From the NCBI GenBank assembly GCA_017379015.1, contig JAFNXN010000011.1, positions 1-32,546 of the forward strand: a stretch of 32,546 nt of DNA. Direction: 5' to 3'. The position numbers and the translations under genes were made by a program. Below are positions 1-9,376 of this stretch, piece by piece. How positions within the stretch are numbered: the stretch's first letter is position 1; every line of letters begins with the position of its first letter. Source of the DNA: Alistipes sp. (GTDB lineage: Bacteria; Bacteroidota; Bacteroidia; Bacteroidales; Rikenellaceae). A model generated the notes under the pieces. That model worked only from the letters and a program-made list of their open reading frames with translations. It was not told the origin of the DNA and made no database searches.

Positions 1-116
1 AGTGAATAAAAAGTGTATTTTGTCGTTACGCTTGCCCTCAAAATGCTCATTTACGCTTTAGTAAACTCCGCTTTTTCGGGCTTCGCAAGCCTAAAACTAC
101 ATCTTTTTATTCACTC
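1..116. repeat. Long imperfect intergenic palindrome
   Basis: The first 13 bases, AGTGAATAAAAAG, are the exact reverse complement of positions 104-116. Going inwards the two arms keep matching imperfectly (TGTA, TTTT, CTTGC and AAAA blocks) and meet at a central TTTAC...GTAAA dyad around 50-65. A smaller hairpin, GGCTT-CGC-AAGCC, sits in the right arm. No ORF with a credible product lies here. It reads as a dispersed palindromic intergenic element; I infer this from its shape, and copy number cannot be judged from one window. Confidence 0.6.
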
Positions 117-118
117 TC

Positions 119-157
119 TAAGGGGGCTGGCTAAGTTACTTTTTAGTCAGCCCCTTA
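119..157 (-). terminator. Terminator hairpin after lacZ
   Basis: A GC-rich stem (TAAGGGGGCTGGCTAA with TTAGTCAGCCCCTTA, one bulge and a G-T pair) lies 20 bases beyond the lacZ stop on the minus strand. Read on that strand the loop is AAAGTAAC. The same stem type with the identical loop lies behind tamL at 20733-20764. The T tract is weak on both sides, so efficiency is uncertain. Confidence 0.6.
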
Positions 158-176
158 TTTCTACTATAGATCAGAC

Positions 177-3901
<3,725 letters not shown>

Positions 3902-3918
3902 AGTGATCTACTTTTCTA

Positions 3919-3950
3919 CAAATATAGGAAAAATTGTTGAGCTAAACAAT
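3919..3950 (-). promoter_or_regulatory. Promoter of the nitroreductase-lacZ operon
   Basis: On the minus strand, ATTG (3950-3947), a 20-bp spacer and TATATTTG (3926-3919) match the Bacteroidetes consensus. The predicted start is near 3912, giving a very short leader before the ATG at 3901. It overlaps the rnpB promoter face to face. Confidence 0.65.
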
Positions 3951-3964
3951 TTTTTGTATCTTTG
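3934..3964 (+). promoter_or_regulatory. Promoter of rnpB
   Basis: TTGTTG (3934-3939), a 17-bp spacer and TATCTTTG (3957-3964) form a Bacteroidetes-type promoter. The predicted start near 3969-3971 coincides with the first base of the RNase P RNA P1 helix, which supports both calls. Confidence 0.75.
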
Positions 3965-3968
3965 CGGC

Positions 3969-4317
3969 GCATATGCGCTCTATCGCTGCCACCTTCGGGT
4001 GGGGGAGGAAAGTCCGAGCAACATAGAGCACCACGCAAGTTAACGGCTTGATACTCGTGAGGGTATAGTAGCGTAGAAGAGAATGACCGCCCATTAAGGG
4101 TAAGGGTGAGAAGGCGGGGTAAGAGCCCACCGCAAGGGTAGCAATACTCCTTGGCAGTACGTCTCGTGGGTTGCAAGACCATGTATACCGACAATTAAGG
4201 GTTGCTCGTCCAATGTCGGGGGGTAGGTTGCTAGAGGCGGCAAGTGATTGTCGTCGTAGATAAATGATAGAGGCTCGTCCAAACGACGAGTACAGAACTC
4301 GGCTTATAGCGTATGCA
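3969..4317 (+). ncRNA. rnpB: RNase P RNA (bacterial type A)
   Basis: The conserved 5' core GAGGAAAGTCCGAGCA lies at 4005-4020, and the conserved 3' end near 4292-4306 reads ACAGAACTCGGCTTATA. The outermost helix P1 pairs GCATATGC (3969-3976) with GCGTATGC (4309-4316), which fixes both ends. The RNA is the catalytic subunit that removes 5' leaders from tRNA precursors, working with RnpA protein, which is not encoded here. Its length of about 349 nt is normal. It has its own promoter just upstream and an intrinsic terminator 9 nt downstream. Several short ORFs cross this interval on the minus strand and are not genes. Confidence 0.95.
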
Positions 4318-4325
4318 AACTTTAA

Positions 4326-4355
4326 GGGGCTGTCCGTGTGGACAGCCCCATTTTT
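4326..4355 (+). terminator. Intrinsic terminator of rnpB
   Basis: Perfect 10-bp stem GGGGCTGTCC / GGACAGCCCC with loop GTGT, followed at once by a run of T. Confidence 0.92.
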
Positions 4356-4446
4356 GTTGTTTAAGAAGGGATCGCCTCTGATAACTGTAGACAGAGCGAT
4401 GGTCGCGGACAACACTAATGCCCAACGTCACTTTATCCCTTTATCT

Positions 4447-4477
4447 CTTTGTCGATATATAAAGCATAACGACAAAG
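4447..4477 (-). terminator. Possible weak terminator after the transglutaminase gene
   Basis: CTTTGTCG (4447-4454) and CGACAAAG (4470-4477) form an 8-bp stem with a 15-nt loop, 19 bases beyond the stop of the minus-strand operon. There is no T run, so it could be only an RNA 3'-end stabiliser. Nothing else is visible between 4356 and 4495. Confidence 0.35.
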
Positions 4478-4495
4478 TAGCCTTGTTATACAATT

Positions 4496-5737
4496 TTACT
4501 TCTGATAGATCTCAACCGTAATAGGCTCCTCACCAAGCTCAACACTCATAGTCTGAAGCTCGCCCTGAGCATTGTAGTAGCGAAGCTCATACTCCGTATT
4601 CTTAGGCAGAAGCACAGAGAAAAGGTCGTTCATGTCGCGATGCTCACCAGCAGTAAGACCACCACCCATCTGCTCGGTGCCACGGAAGACGTCTACACCC
4701 ATTGCCACACGATCCTCTGAGTGCTCAGTATTACCCTGCTCCTTGTAGCCAGCTATGCGTAGGAAGGTATGCGTACCAGCCTCAAGATGACGTGTGTACT
4801 GATCGTATGCTAGGTCGACATAGTGCTGCGTAACATTCTCAGCACCAACCCACTTAGGTAGATCCTCGATAGGACCATCCTCATCCTCATCGGCCCAGAC
4901 CATAGGGAACCAATCATCGGCACTCTTGCCAAAACGTGTTGCGTATATCGCATAGGTACGATTCTCTGGCGTAGCCTTCGAGGCATCAGCCATAAACCAT
5001 AGGTGGTCGAGCTGCGAGGGGAAGTAGTACTCCGTAACACGCCACTCACCATCGAGCCACACCTCGGTCCAGCTGTGGTTGCCACGGTTATCGTGCCATG
5101 AGGCTGTACCCGCAAAGCGTGCTGGAATACCTACTGCACGATAGGCGTCAACAAGCAGGATTGATAGTCCGGTGCATGATGCCATGCCCTGACGCATAGA
5201 CTCGCGAGGACTCTGGTTTGTCTTCTCGCGCTTGGTATTGTAATGAACACCCGTAAGTTGCGGAATGTTAGCATTCACCGCACAGATAGCATCATACATC
5301 GTCTTGCACGTGTCAACGGCAGGAGAGAACATCTCGTAAAGCTCCTTGCGCCACGAGTCACGCACCTCGTCGACAACATGGTATGGCAACACATCCTGAA
5401 GATATACCTCCTCGGGGAGAGCCTTTGCCCACGCGTACTTTTCACGAGCCTTCTGCGCATACTCCACATTCTCGCTAAGCAACGCAAGGTCCATCGAACG
5501 TAGATCCTCAGCATACATGTTTACGATGAGATAAGCCATCTCATCCTGTGACTCCTCAGCAGTTGTGTTGAGCAGGTTGAGTATCTCATCAGCACGTCCT
5601 GACTCAGCAATAGCCGCATCGAGTGCCGCATGATACTCCGCAGGGACACCCTGCGAGTAGCCATCCTTAGATGATGGCCAAAGAATGATAATCATGGCGA
5701 TAGCCACGCCAATTCCAATGTACAACCAATTCTTCAT
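4496..5737 (-). CDS. Membrane-anchored transglutaminase-like protein
   Basis: 413 residues. An N-terminal hydrophobic helix (about 4-20, no clear cleavage site) should anchor it in the inner membrane facing the periplasm. The transglutaminase-like core gives Cys188 in QGMASCTGLS and His221 in GNHSWTEVWLDGEW. The third position, usually Asp, reads Glu236 in WRVTEYYF. Such proteins act as cysteine peptidases or amidases, or cross-link amide side chains; the substrate here is unknown. Roughly residues 30-160 are helical, and the C-terminal part (about 330-413) looks like a beta domain. It is the last gene of a four-gene operon and begins 2 bp after cutC. Family assignment is secure, function is not. 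Confidence 0.85.
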   Translation of the reverse strand: MKNWLYIGIGVAIAMIIILWPSSKDGYSQGVPAEYHAALDAAIAESGRADEILNLLNTTAEESQDEMAYLIVNMYAEDLRSMDLALLSENVEYAQKAREKYAWAKALPEEVYLQDVLPYHVVDEVRDSWRKELYEMFSPAVDTCKTMYDAICAVNANIPQLTGVHYNTKREKTNQSPRESMRQGMASCTGLSILLVDAYRAVGIPARFAGTASWHDNRGNHSWTEVWLDGEWRVTEYYFPSQLDHLWFMADASKATPENRTYAIYATRFGKSADDWFPMVWADEDEDGPIEDLPKWVGAENVTQHYVDLAYDQYTRHLEAGTHTFLRIAGYKEQGNTEHSEDRVAMGVDVFRGTEQMGGGLTAGEHRDMNDLFSVLLPKNTEYELRYYNAQGELQTMSVELGEEPITVEIYQK

Positions 5738-5739
5738 CT

Positions 5740-6498
5740 CTATTCTCGTATTAAGGTCAATATTTCAGTTACTTCAGCCTCATCCACCGCACGTATTGAG
5801 AACTCATCGACAGCGGCTGTGCCACCCATCGAGATGCGAGGATTGCGATACTTCATGCCGCCAAGCACCATACACTTAGCACTAAAGTGCAGTGCATCAA
5901 CACCTACCGACGCCAACGCCACGGCATTTGCCGCCACCACACCACTGCCAGCCATAATCTCGATGCGACCAGCAGCAACCTCCACAGCACGCCTAATATT
6001 GTCGATGCCATCAATAGCCTTGTCGTAGCCTCCCGACGTGAGTATTCGCTTGCAGCCCGAGGCTATGACAGCCTCAACAGCCTCGGCATAGTTCTCGGTC
6101 ATATCCACAGCACGGTGGAATGTCGTCTCAAGACCCTCGGCACGCTCCACAAGCTGACGTGTGCGCTCCACATCTACCCTGCCATCTGCCGTAAGCACAC
6201 CAAAGACAACACCCGTAGCACCAGCCTTGCGGGCATAGTCGATGTCGAGGAGCATTGTCTGAAACTCCTCATCGGAGTAGAGGAAGTCACCGCCACGAGG
6301 ACGAATCATGACGCTGAGGTCTAGACCCTCGATCTTCGACACTCGCTCGATAGTTGCATACGAGGGTGTTACGCCACCTTCGGCAGGCGATGCACATAGC
6401 TCAACCCTATCGACACCAAGGCGATGTGCCGTGCGACACGCCTCAACAGAATAGGCGCATAGCTCTGTTTTTATTCTCCTAGAGTGATTCACTGTCAA
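5740..6498 (-). CDS. cutC: CutC family protein
   Basis: A TIM-barrel protein of about 250 residues with the CutC signatures TELCAYSVEAC, RVELCASPAEGGVTPS, MIRPRGGDFLYS, TFHRAVDM and ILTSGG. CutC was first linked to copper tolerance in E. coli, but a direct copper role is disputed and its enzymatic activity is not established. The start is uncertain. The longest frame uses TTG at 6498 and overlaps the upstream regulator gene by 20 bp; a GTG at 6492 would overlap by 14 bp. No ATG occurs before the conserved core. The overlap implies translational coupling to the regulator. It lies between that regulator and the transglutaminase gene, which starts 2 bp after its stop. Confidence 0.88.
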   Translation of the reverse strand: MTVNHSRRIKTELCAYSVEACRTAHRLGVDRVELCASPAEGGVTPSYATIERVSKIEGLDLSVMIRPRGGDFLYSDEEFQTMLLDIDYARKAGATGVVFGVLTADGRVDVERTRQLVERAEGLETTFHRAVDMTENYAEAVEAVIASGCKRILTSGGYDKAIDGIDNIRRAVEVAAGRIEIMAGSGVVAANAVALASVGVDALHFSAKCMVLGGMKYRNPRISMGGTAAVDEFSIRAVDEAEVTEILTLIRE

Positions 6499-7042
6499 TC
6501 AATTTATTAAGTACAGCATAGACCGTAAGACCCGCAACCGAACGGATACCTGTCTTATGCACAATATTTTTACGATGCGAGATTACCGTATGAGGCGAGA
6601 TAAAGAGCTCACTGGCAATCTCCTTGTTTGTGTATCCCTTTGCCACGAGCACCAACACATCGCGCTCACGATCCGACAGATCATGGCTCTCAGCGTAGTT
6701 GTGCTCAAGAGGGGTCTCAACTGCCTCACGCACTGCGCGGATCACCTCCTCGTCGGAAGAGTATATCGTAAGCAGCGAGCCGAATAGCTTGAGAGCGTCT
6801 GGCTCGGTAATAGAGGACTGCATGCCAATAAGAGGTATGCCCTGAAGCTGCGCGCACCCCTCGACCTGACGCGATAAGGCAGTTGAGAGTATCGCCACAT
6901 CGACATTGGGAGTCTGCGAAAGCTCGTCAAGCGAGCTATAGGAGGCAACAACCTCCACCTCACCACTGCGCAGCAGCAGTGCCACAAGACCCTCGGCAAC
7001 AACCGATGCTGGTTCGACGATAAGCATTCTAATCTTTCCCAT
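6479..7042 (-). CDS. LuxR/NarL-type regulator with degenerate receiver domain
   Basis: 187 residues. The C-terminal part (about 121-175) is a clear LuxR/NarL helix-turn-helix: LSDRERDVLVLVAKGYTNKE, then IASELFISPHTVISHRKNIVHKTG. The N-terminal part (1-110) has the spacing of a response-regulator receiver but lacks its chemistry. The acidic pair after the first strand is replaced by Glu10-Pro11, and the phospho-acceptor position at the end of VDVAILS is Ser53. It is therefore unlikely to be controlled by a histidine kinase, and none is encoded nearby. It lies 2 bp after the hemerythrin gene, so redox or NO sensing through that partner, or autoregulation, is a reasonable inference. Possible target sites lie upstream at 7841-7901. 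Confidence 0.88.
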   Translation of the reverse strand: MGKIRMLIVEPASVVAEGLVALLLRSGEVEVVASYSSLDELSQTPNVDVAILSTALSRQVEGCAQLQGIPLIGMQSSITEPDALKLFGSLLTIYSSDEEVIRAVREAVETPLEHNYAESHDLSDRERDVLVLVAKGYTNKEIASELFISPHTVISHRKNIVHKTGIRSVAGLTVYAVLNKLIDSESL

Positions 7043-7044
7043 AA

Positions 7045-7746
7045 CTACCTGCCATTTTGATATTTAGCAACAATAGGCCTAAGCAGATACATCTCTATAT
7101 CGCTATGGCGTCTGAGGTCATCGCGAAGCATGTATATATGCTCGAGCATCGTGCAGCGCAGAGGCGTTGGCACACCCTCGGGGAGGCTCTTAAAGATCAA
7201 CGAGGCTATGTCATTTGTGCGATCATCAATATCGCCATGGGGTGCTTCGAGCATCGAGAAGTCGGCAGATACCAATCTATCGGGTGACTCGCTAATCGAG
7301 AATATGTTACGCTCCTCCTCCTCGAAGTGGCGCGTCAGGAACTCGACATACTCCGTATAGAAGCGGCGCAACACGCGCTCCGAAAGCGAGTCGCAGTGTT
7401 CCAACACCTTATCGAGATGCGATGCCACGTGTGGCAGCATATATGTGGTATAGTAGCGATGCGAGGCACGCAGATAGCCCACAACACCCTCCAACATATC
7501 CTTCTTAAGACTAATCGACGATGGTCGATAGCTCGGCGAGAGATGCATCGAGCAGAGCATGAGGAACATGTCGACAGAGTAGCCATCGCGACGACACACC
7601 TCACCAACAGATATATCGCCTTTTGGCAACGCCATATTAAGACGCAGGAAGATCGATAGTAGCGAGGGGTGGGCATCGATAAGCTCAAAGAGCTTCATGT
7701 CGGGCGAGAGAGCTATGCAAGTACCTATATTTGGGGTGTTATTCAT
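7045..7746 (-). CDS. Hemerythrin-domain protein, RIC/ScdA-like
   Basis: 233 residues. An N-terminal segment (about 18-70) resembles the ScdA/DUF542 domain but lacks its Cys-Cys motif. The HHE cation-binding four-helix bundle follows, with likely di-iron ligands His96, His140 and Glu144 (HFEEE), His170 and His214. The family includes RIC proteins that repair iron-sulfur clusters after nitrosative or oxidative stress and proteins that bind O2 or NO; which applies here is not shown. The ATG at 7746 is preferred over the longer frame from 7881, because the added 45 codons are AT-rich and contain the promoter at 7811-7842. First gene of the operon with the LuxR-type regulator, cutC and the transglutaminase gene. 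Confidence 0.85.
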   Translation of the reverse strand: MNNTPNIGTCIALSPDMKLFELIDAHPSLLSIFLRLNMALPKGDISVGEVCRRDGYSVDMFLMLCSMHLSPSYRPSSISLKKDMLEGVVGYLRASHRYYTTYMLPHVASHLDKVLEHCDSLSERVLRRFYTEYVEFLTRHFEEEERNIFSISESPDRLVSADFSMLEAPHGDIDDRTNDIASLIFKSLPEGVPTPLRCTMLEHIYMLRDDLRRHSDIEMYLLRPIVAKYQNGR

Positions 7747-7810
7747 TGTCTTACAATATATTAAATCAGCTATCATCATACTCTGAGCATAGCTAATGAT
7801 AATTATAGTG

Positions 7811-7842
7811 CAAATATATAGAATATTTTGCAAATCACCAAT
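7811..7842 (-). promoter_or_regulatory. Promoter of the hemerythrin operon
   Basis: On the minus strand, ATTG (7842-7839), a 20-bp spacer and TATATTTG (7818-7811). The predicted start near 7804 leaves a leader of about 58 nt before the ATG at 7746. The upstream box touches an inverted repeat at 7841-7858. Confidence 0.65.
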
Positions 7843-7901
7843 CCCAACATTATGGGATGAGCCACAATGATAAATCCCCAAAATGTGCGATTGTGGGATT
7901 T
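7841..7901. promoter_or_regulatory. Operator-like cluster of TGGGAT half-sites
   Basis: Two nested dyads: ATCCCA-N6-TGGGAT (7841-7858) and AAATCCC-N16-GGGATTT (7872-7901). A third dyad, CCACAAT (7862-7868) with ATTGTGG (7890-7896), overlaps them, and a further ATTGTGG lies at 7932-7938. They sit at and just upstream of the minus-strand promoter and overlap a possible plus-strand promoter. The binding factor is unknown; the operon's own LuxR-type regulator is the obvious candidate. Confidence 0.45.
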
Positions 7902-8077
7902 AAGATTAAGCCCCATCTTTGCAACATGAAAATTGTGGCTTTGCAATGAGCGATTCTCACTGCGAAGATATTTGTAAATAGTACGATCTTTTTAGTTTTT
8001 ATTGGGTAATGATCCCTGTCTTAAGGGCGGGGTGATAGGGGTTGACCTCAGCACGCTGGGATCAACCCCCTTTTGAT
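7890..8077 (+). ncRNA. Possible small transcript (promoter to terminator)
   Basis: ATTG (7890-7893), a 20-bp spacer and CATCTTTG (7914-7921, one mismatch to TAnnTTTG) could start a plus-strand RNA near 7927. It would end at the strong hairpin at 8038-8073. The interval holds only two tiny coupled ORFs: MKIVALQ (7926-7949) and MSDSHCEDICK (7946-7981), joined by an overlapping ATGA. No known RNA family is recognised, and the promoter is imperfect. It may be a small RNA, a leader-peptide gene or nothing. Confidence 0.3.
8038..8077 (+). terminator. Strong intrinsic terminator with no annotated gene upstream
   Basis: GGGGTTGA pairs with TCAACCCC, and inside it CTCAGC pairs with GCTGGG (one G-T pair), followed by CTTTTG. 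It is oriented to stop plus-strand transcription, yet the only nearby genes are on the minus strand. Confidence 0.7.
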
Positions 8078-8142
8078 TATAGCCGACCGACCGCGCGGAC
8101 TCAGCGAAAATTAATTTTTGATTAGAAGGTCGTAGATAAGAG

Positions 8143-8189
8143 ATTGCCCCGGATGGGACATACTTGGCGTATTTCCCATTCGGGGCAAT
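8143..8189 (-). terminator. Long hairpin downstream of gcvH
   Basis: ATTGCCCCGGATGGGA (8143-8158) pairs with TCCCATTCGGGGCAAT (8174-8189), 16 bp with one wobble, and an inner ATAC/GTAT extends it around a TTGGC loop. It lies 38 bases beyond the gcvH stop. There is no T run, so it may be a processing or stability element rather than an intrinsic terminator. Related 18-bp segments flank it at 8121-8138 and 8191-8208. Confidence 0.5.
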
Positions 8190-8226
8190 GATTGAGAGGT
8201 CGCAGATGCGGCCTTATCATCAAAAA

Positions 8227-8607
8227 TTATCCGATGAGAGCCTCGTATGCAGCTGCATCCAAAAGACCCTCAACCTCAGCAGGGTTAGACATCTTGATCT
8301 TAACCAACCAACCCTCGCCGTATGGATCCTTGTTAACGAGTGAAGAGTCAGCCTCAACAGCCTCGTTGAACTCGATAACCTCGCCGCTTACTGGTGAGAA
8401 TGCATCAGAAACAGTCTTAACAGCCTCGATAGAGCCGAAAACCTCGTTAGCCTCGATAGTCTCGCCAACGGTAGGAACATCAACGAAAACGATATCACCA
8501 AGCTGTGACTGAGCATAATCGGTAATGCCGATAACGGCAACATCACCCTCTACACGGCACCACTCGTGGTCGTTAGAGTACTTCAAATTTGCAGGTACAT
8601 TAGCCAT
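8227..8607 (-). CDS. gcvH: Glycine cleavage system H protein
   Basis: 126 residues, the usual GcvH length. The lipoylation site is Lys64 in [11 protein letters not shown], within a lipoyl/biotinyl-type beta-barrel. GcvH carries the aminomethyl group between the P, T and L proteins during glycine oxidation in the cytoplasm, and in some bacteria it is also an intermediate in lipoate transfer. The gene stands alone: no gcvP, gcvT or lplA lies in the window. It has its own promoter and a leader of about 60 nt. Glycine-riboswitch features are not visible in that leader. Confidence 0.97.
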   Translation of the reverse strand: MANVPANLKYSNDHEWCRVEGDVAVIGITDYAQSQLGDIVFVDVPTVGETIEANEVFGSIEAVKTVSDAFSPVSGEVIEFNEAVEADSSLVNKDPYGEGWLVKIKMSNPAEVEGLLDAAAYEALIG

Positions 8608-8673
8608 AATTCAAGTAGTATTAAATTGTTGTTATTGTTGTTTCGCTTCTCTAATTTGCTAGTTTCGCAACCA

Positions 8674-8703
8674 CAAATATATTATTTTTTTGTCGGACTC
8701 AAA
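8674..8703 (-). promoter_or_regulatory. Promoter of gcvH
   Basis: On the minus strand, TTTG (8703-8700), an 18-bp spacer and TATATTTG (8681-8674). Predicted start near 8667. Confidence 0.7.
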
Positions 8704-8749
8704 AATTTTACACAACTTTTTTCTTCTCACACCCCGATTTTTACTGCTA

Positions 8750-9364
8750 CTAGCGGATGAAGTTTGTCATCACACGCTCCTCCTTAGCGGGGCATGGAGT
8801 GCCCTCTGAGGCGATCTTACGCATAAGCCACGCCATATTACGGGCTAGCTGGCGCAGCGTTTGCAGACCCTCCTCATCGTGTAGCACCTCGCCTGGCGTA
8901 CGACCATGGGCATTATTCCAATAGTGCGACGACACCACGGGCATATTATTGATTGTGAAGTACTTATTCAGCCTATCGAAGGTTGCCGTAGCACCGCTAC
9001 GACGACATACTGCTACCGATGCTGCGGGCTTATATTGCAGATGACGTCCTGCGGCAAAAAACAGTCTATCGAGGATGGCACATAGCGAGCCGTTAGGACC
9101 TGCGTAGTAGACAGGCGAGCCTACGACAAGTGCATCGCACTCCTTAGCCTTAGCCTCGAGCACACGATAAAGCGGATCGCCAAAGGCGCATGTGCCAGTC
9201 TCAGAGCAGCTAAAGCATCCTATGCAGCCCTGTACAGCACGCATGCCTATATGTATGATCTCGGCATCTACGCCCTGCTCACGAAATGTTGTAACCATGT
9301 GGTTTAGAGCCTCAAACGTATTTCCTGAGGCGTGGGGGCTGCCATTGATTAGAAGAACTTTCAT
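8750..9364 (-). CDS. Flavodoxin-fold FMN reductase with Isf-type cysteine motif
   Basis: 204 residues. It opens with a flavodoxin-like FMN phosphate loop, LLINGSPHASGNT (4-16), and has the GSPVYYAGPNG loop typical of NADPH-dependent FMN reductases. Between them sits a compact Cys cluster, C47-x2-C50-x2-C53-x5-C59, with the spacing known for the 4Fe-4S cluster of iron-sulfur flavoproteins (Isf). It is probably a cytoplasmic electron-transfer flavoprotein, perhaps for O2 or peroxide detoxification; the acceptor is unknown. It starts 12 bp after birA and is probably cotranscribed. If the cluster is absent in vivo it would be an ordinary NAD(P)H:quinone or FMN reductase. Confidence 0.82.
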   Translation of the reverse strand: MKVLLINGSPHASGNTFEALNHMVTTFREQGVDAEIIHIGMRAVQGCIGCFSCSETGTCAFGDPLYRVLEAKAKECDALVVGSPVYYAGPNGSLCAILDRLFFAAGRHLQYKPAASVAVCRRSGATATFDRLNKYFTINNMPVVSSHYWNNAHGRTPGEVLHDEEGLQTLRQLARNMAWLMRKIASEGTPCPAKEERVMTNFIR

Positions 9365-9376
9365 CGCTGTAATGTT

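Noticed and set aside
3916-4521. Overlapping ORFs of 62-157 codons on both strands around the rnpB interval
   Set aside because: They lie wholly or largely over the RNase P RNA and its terminator, and their products resemble nothing.
7747-7881. 45-codon N-terminal extension of the hemerythrin protein
   Set aside because: It is AT-rich, contains the operon promoter, and has no family similarity; the ATG at 7746 fits better.
8608-8673. Glycine riboswitch in the gcvH leader
   Set aside because: The leader is only about 60 nt and AT-rich, with none of the paired GC helices expected of that aptamer.
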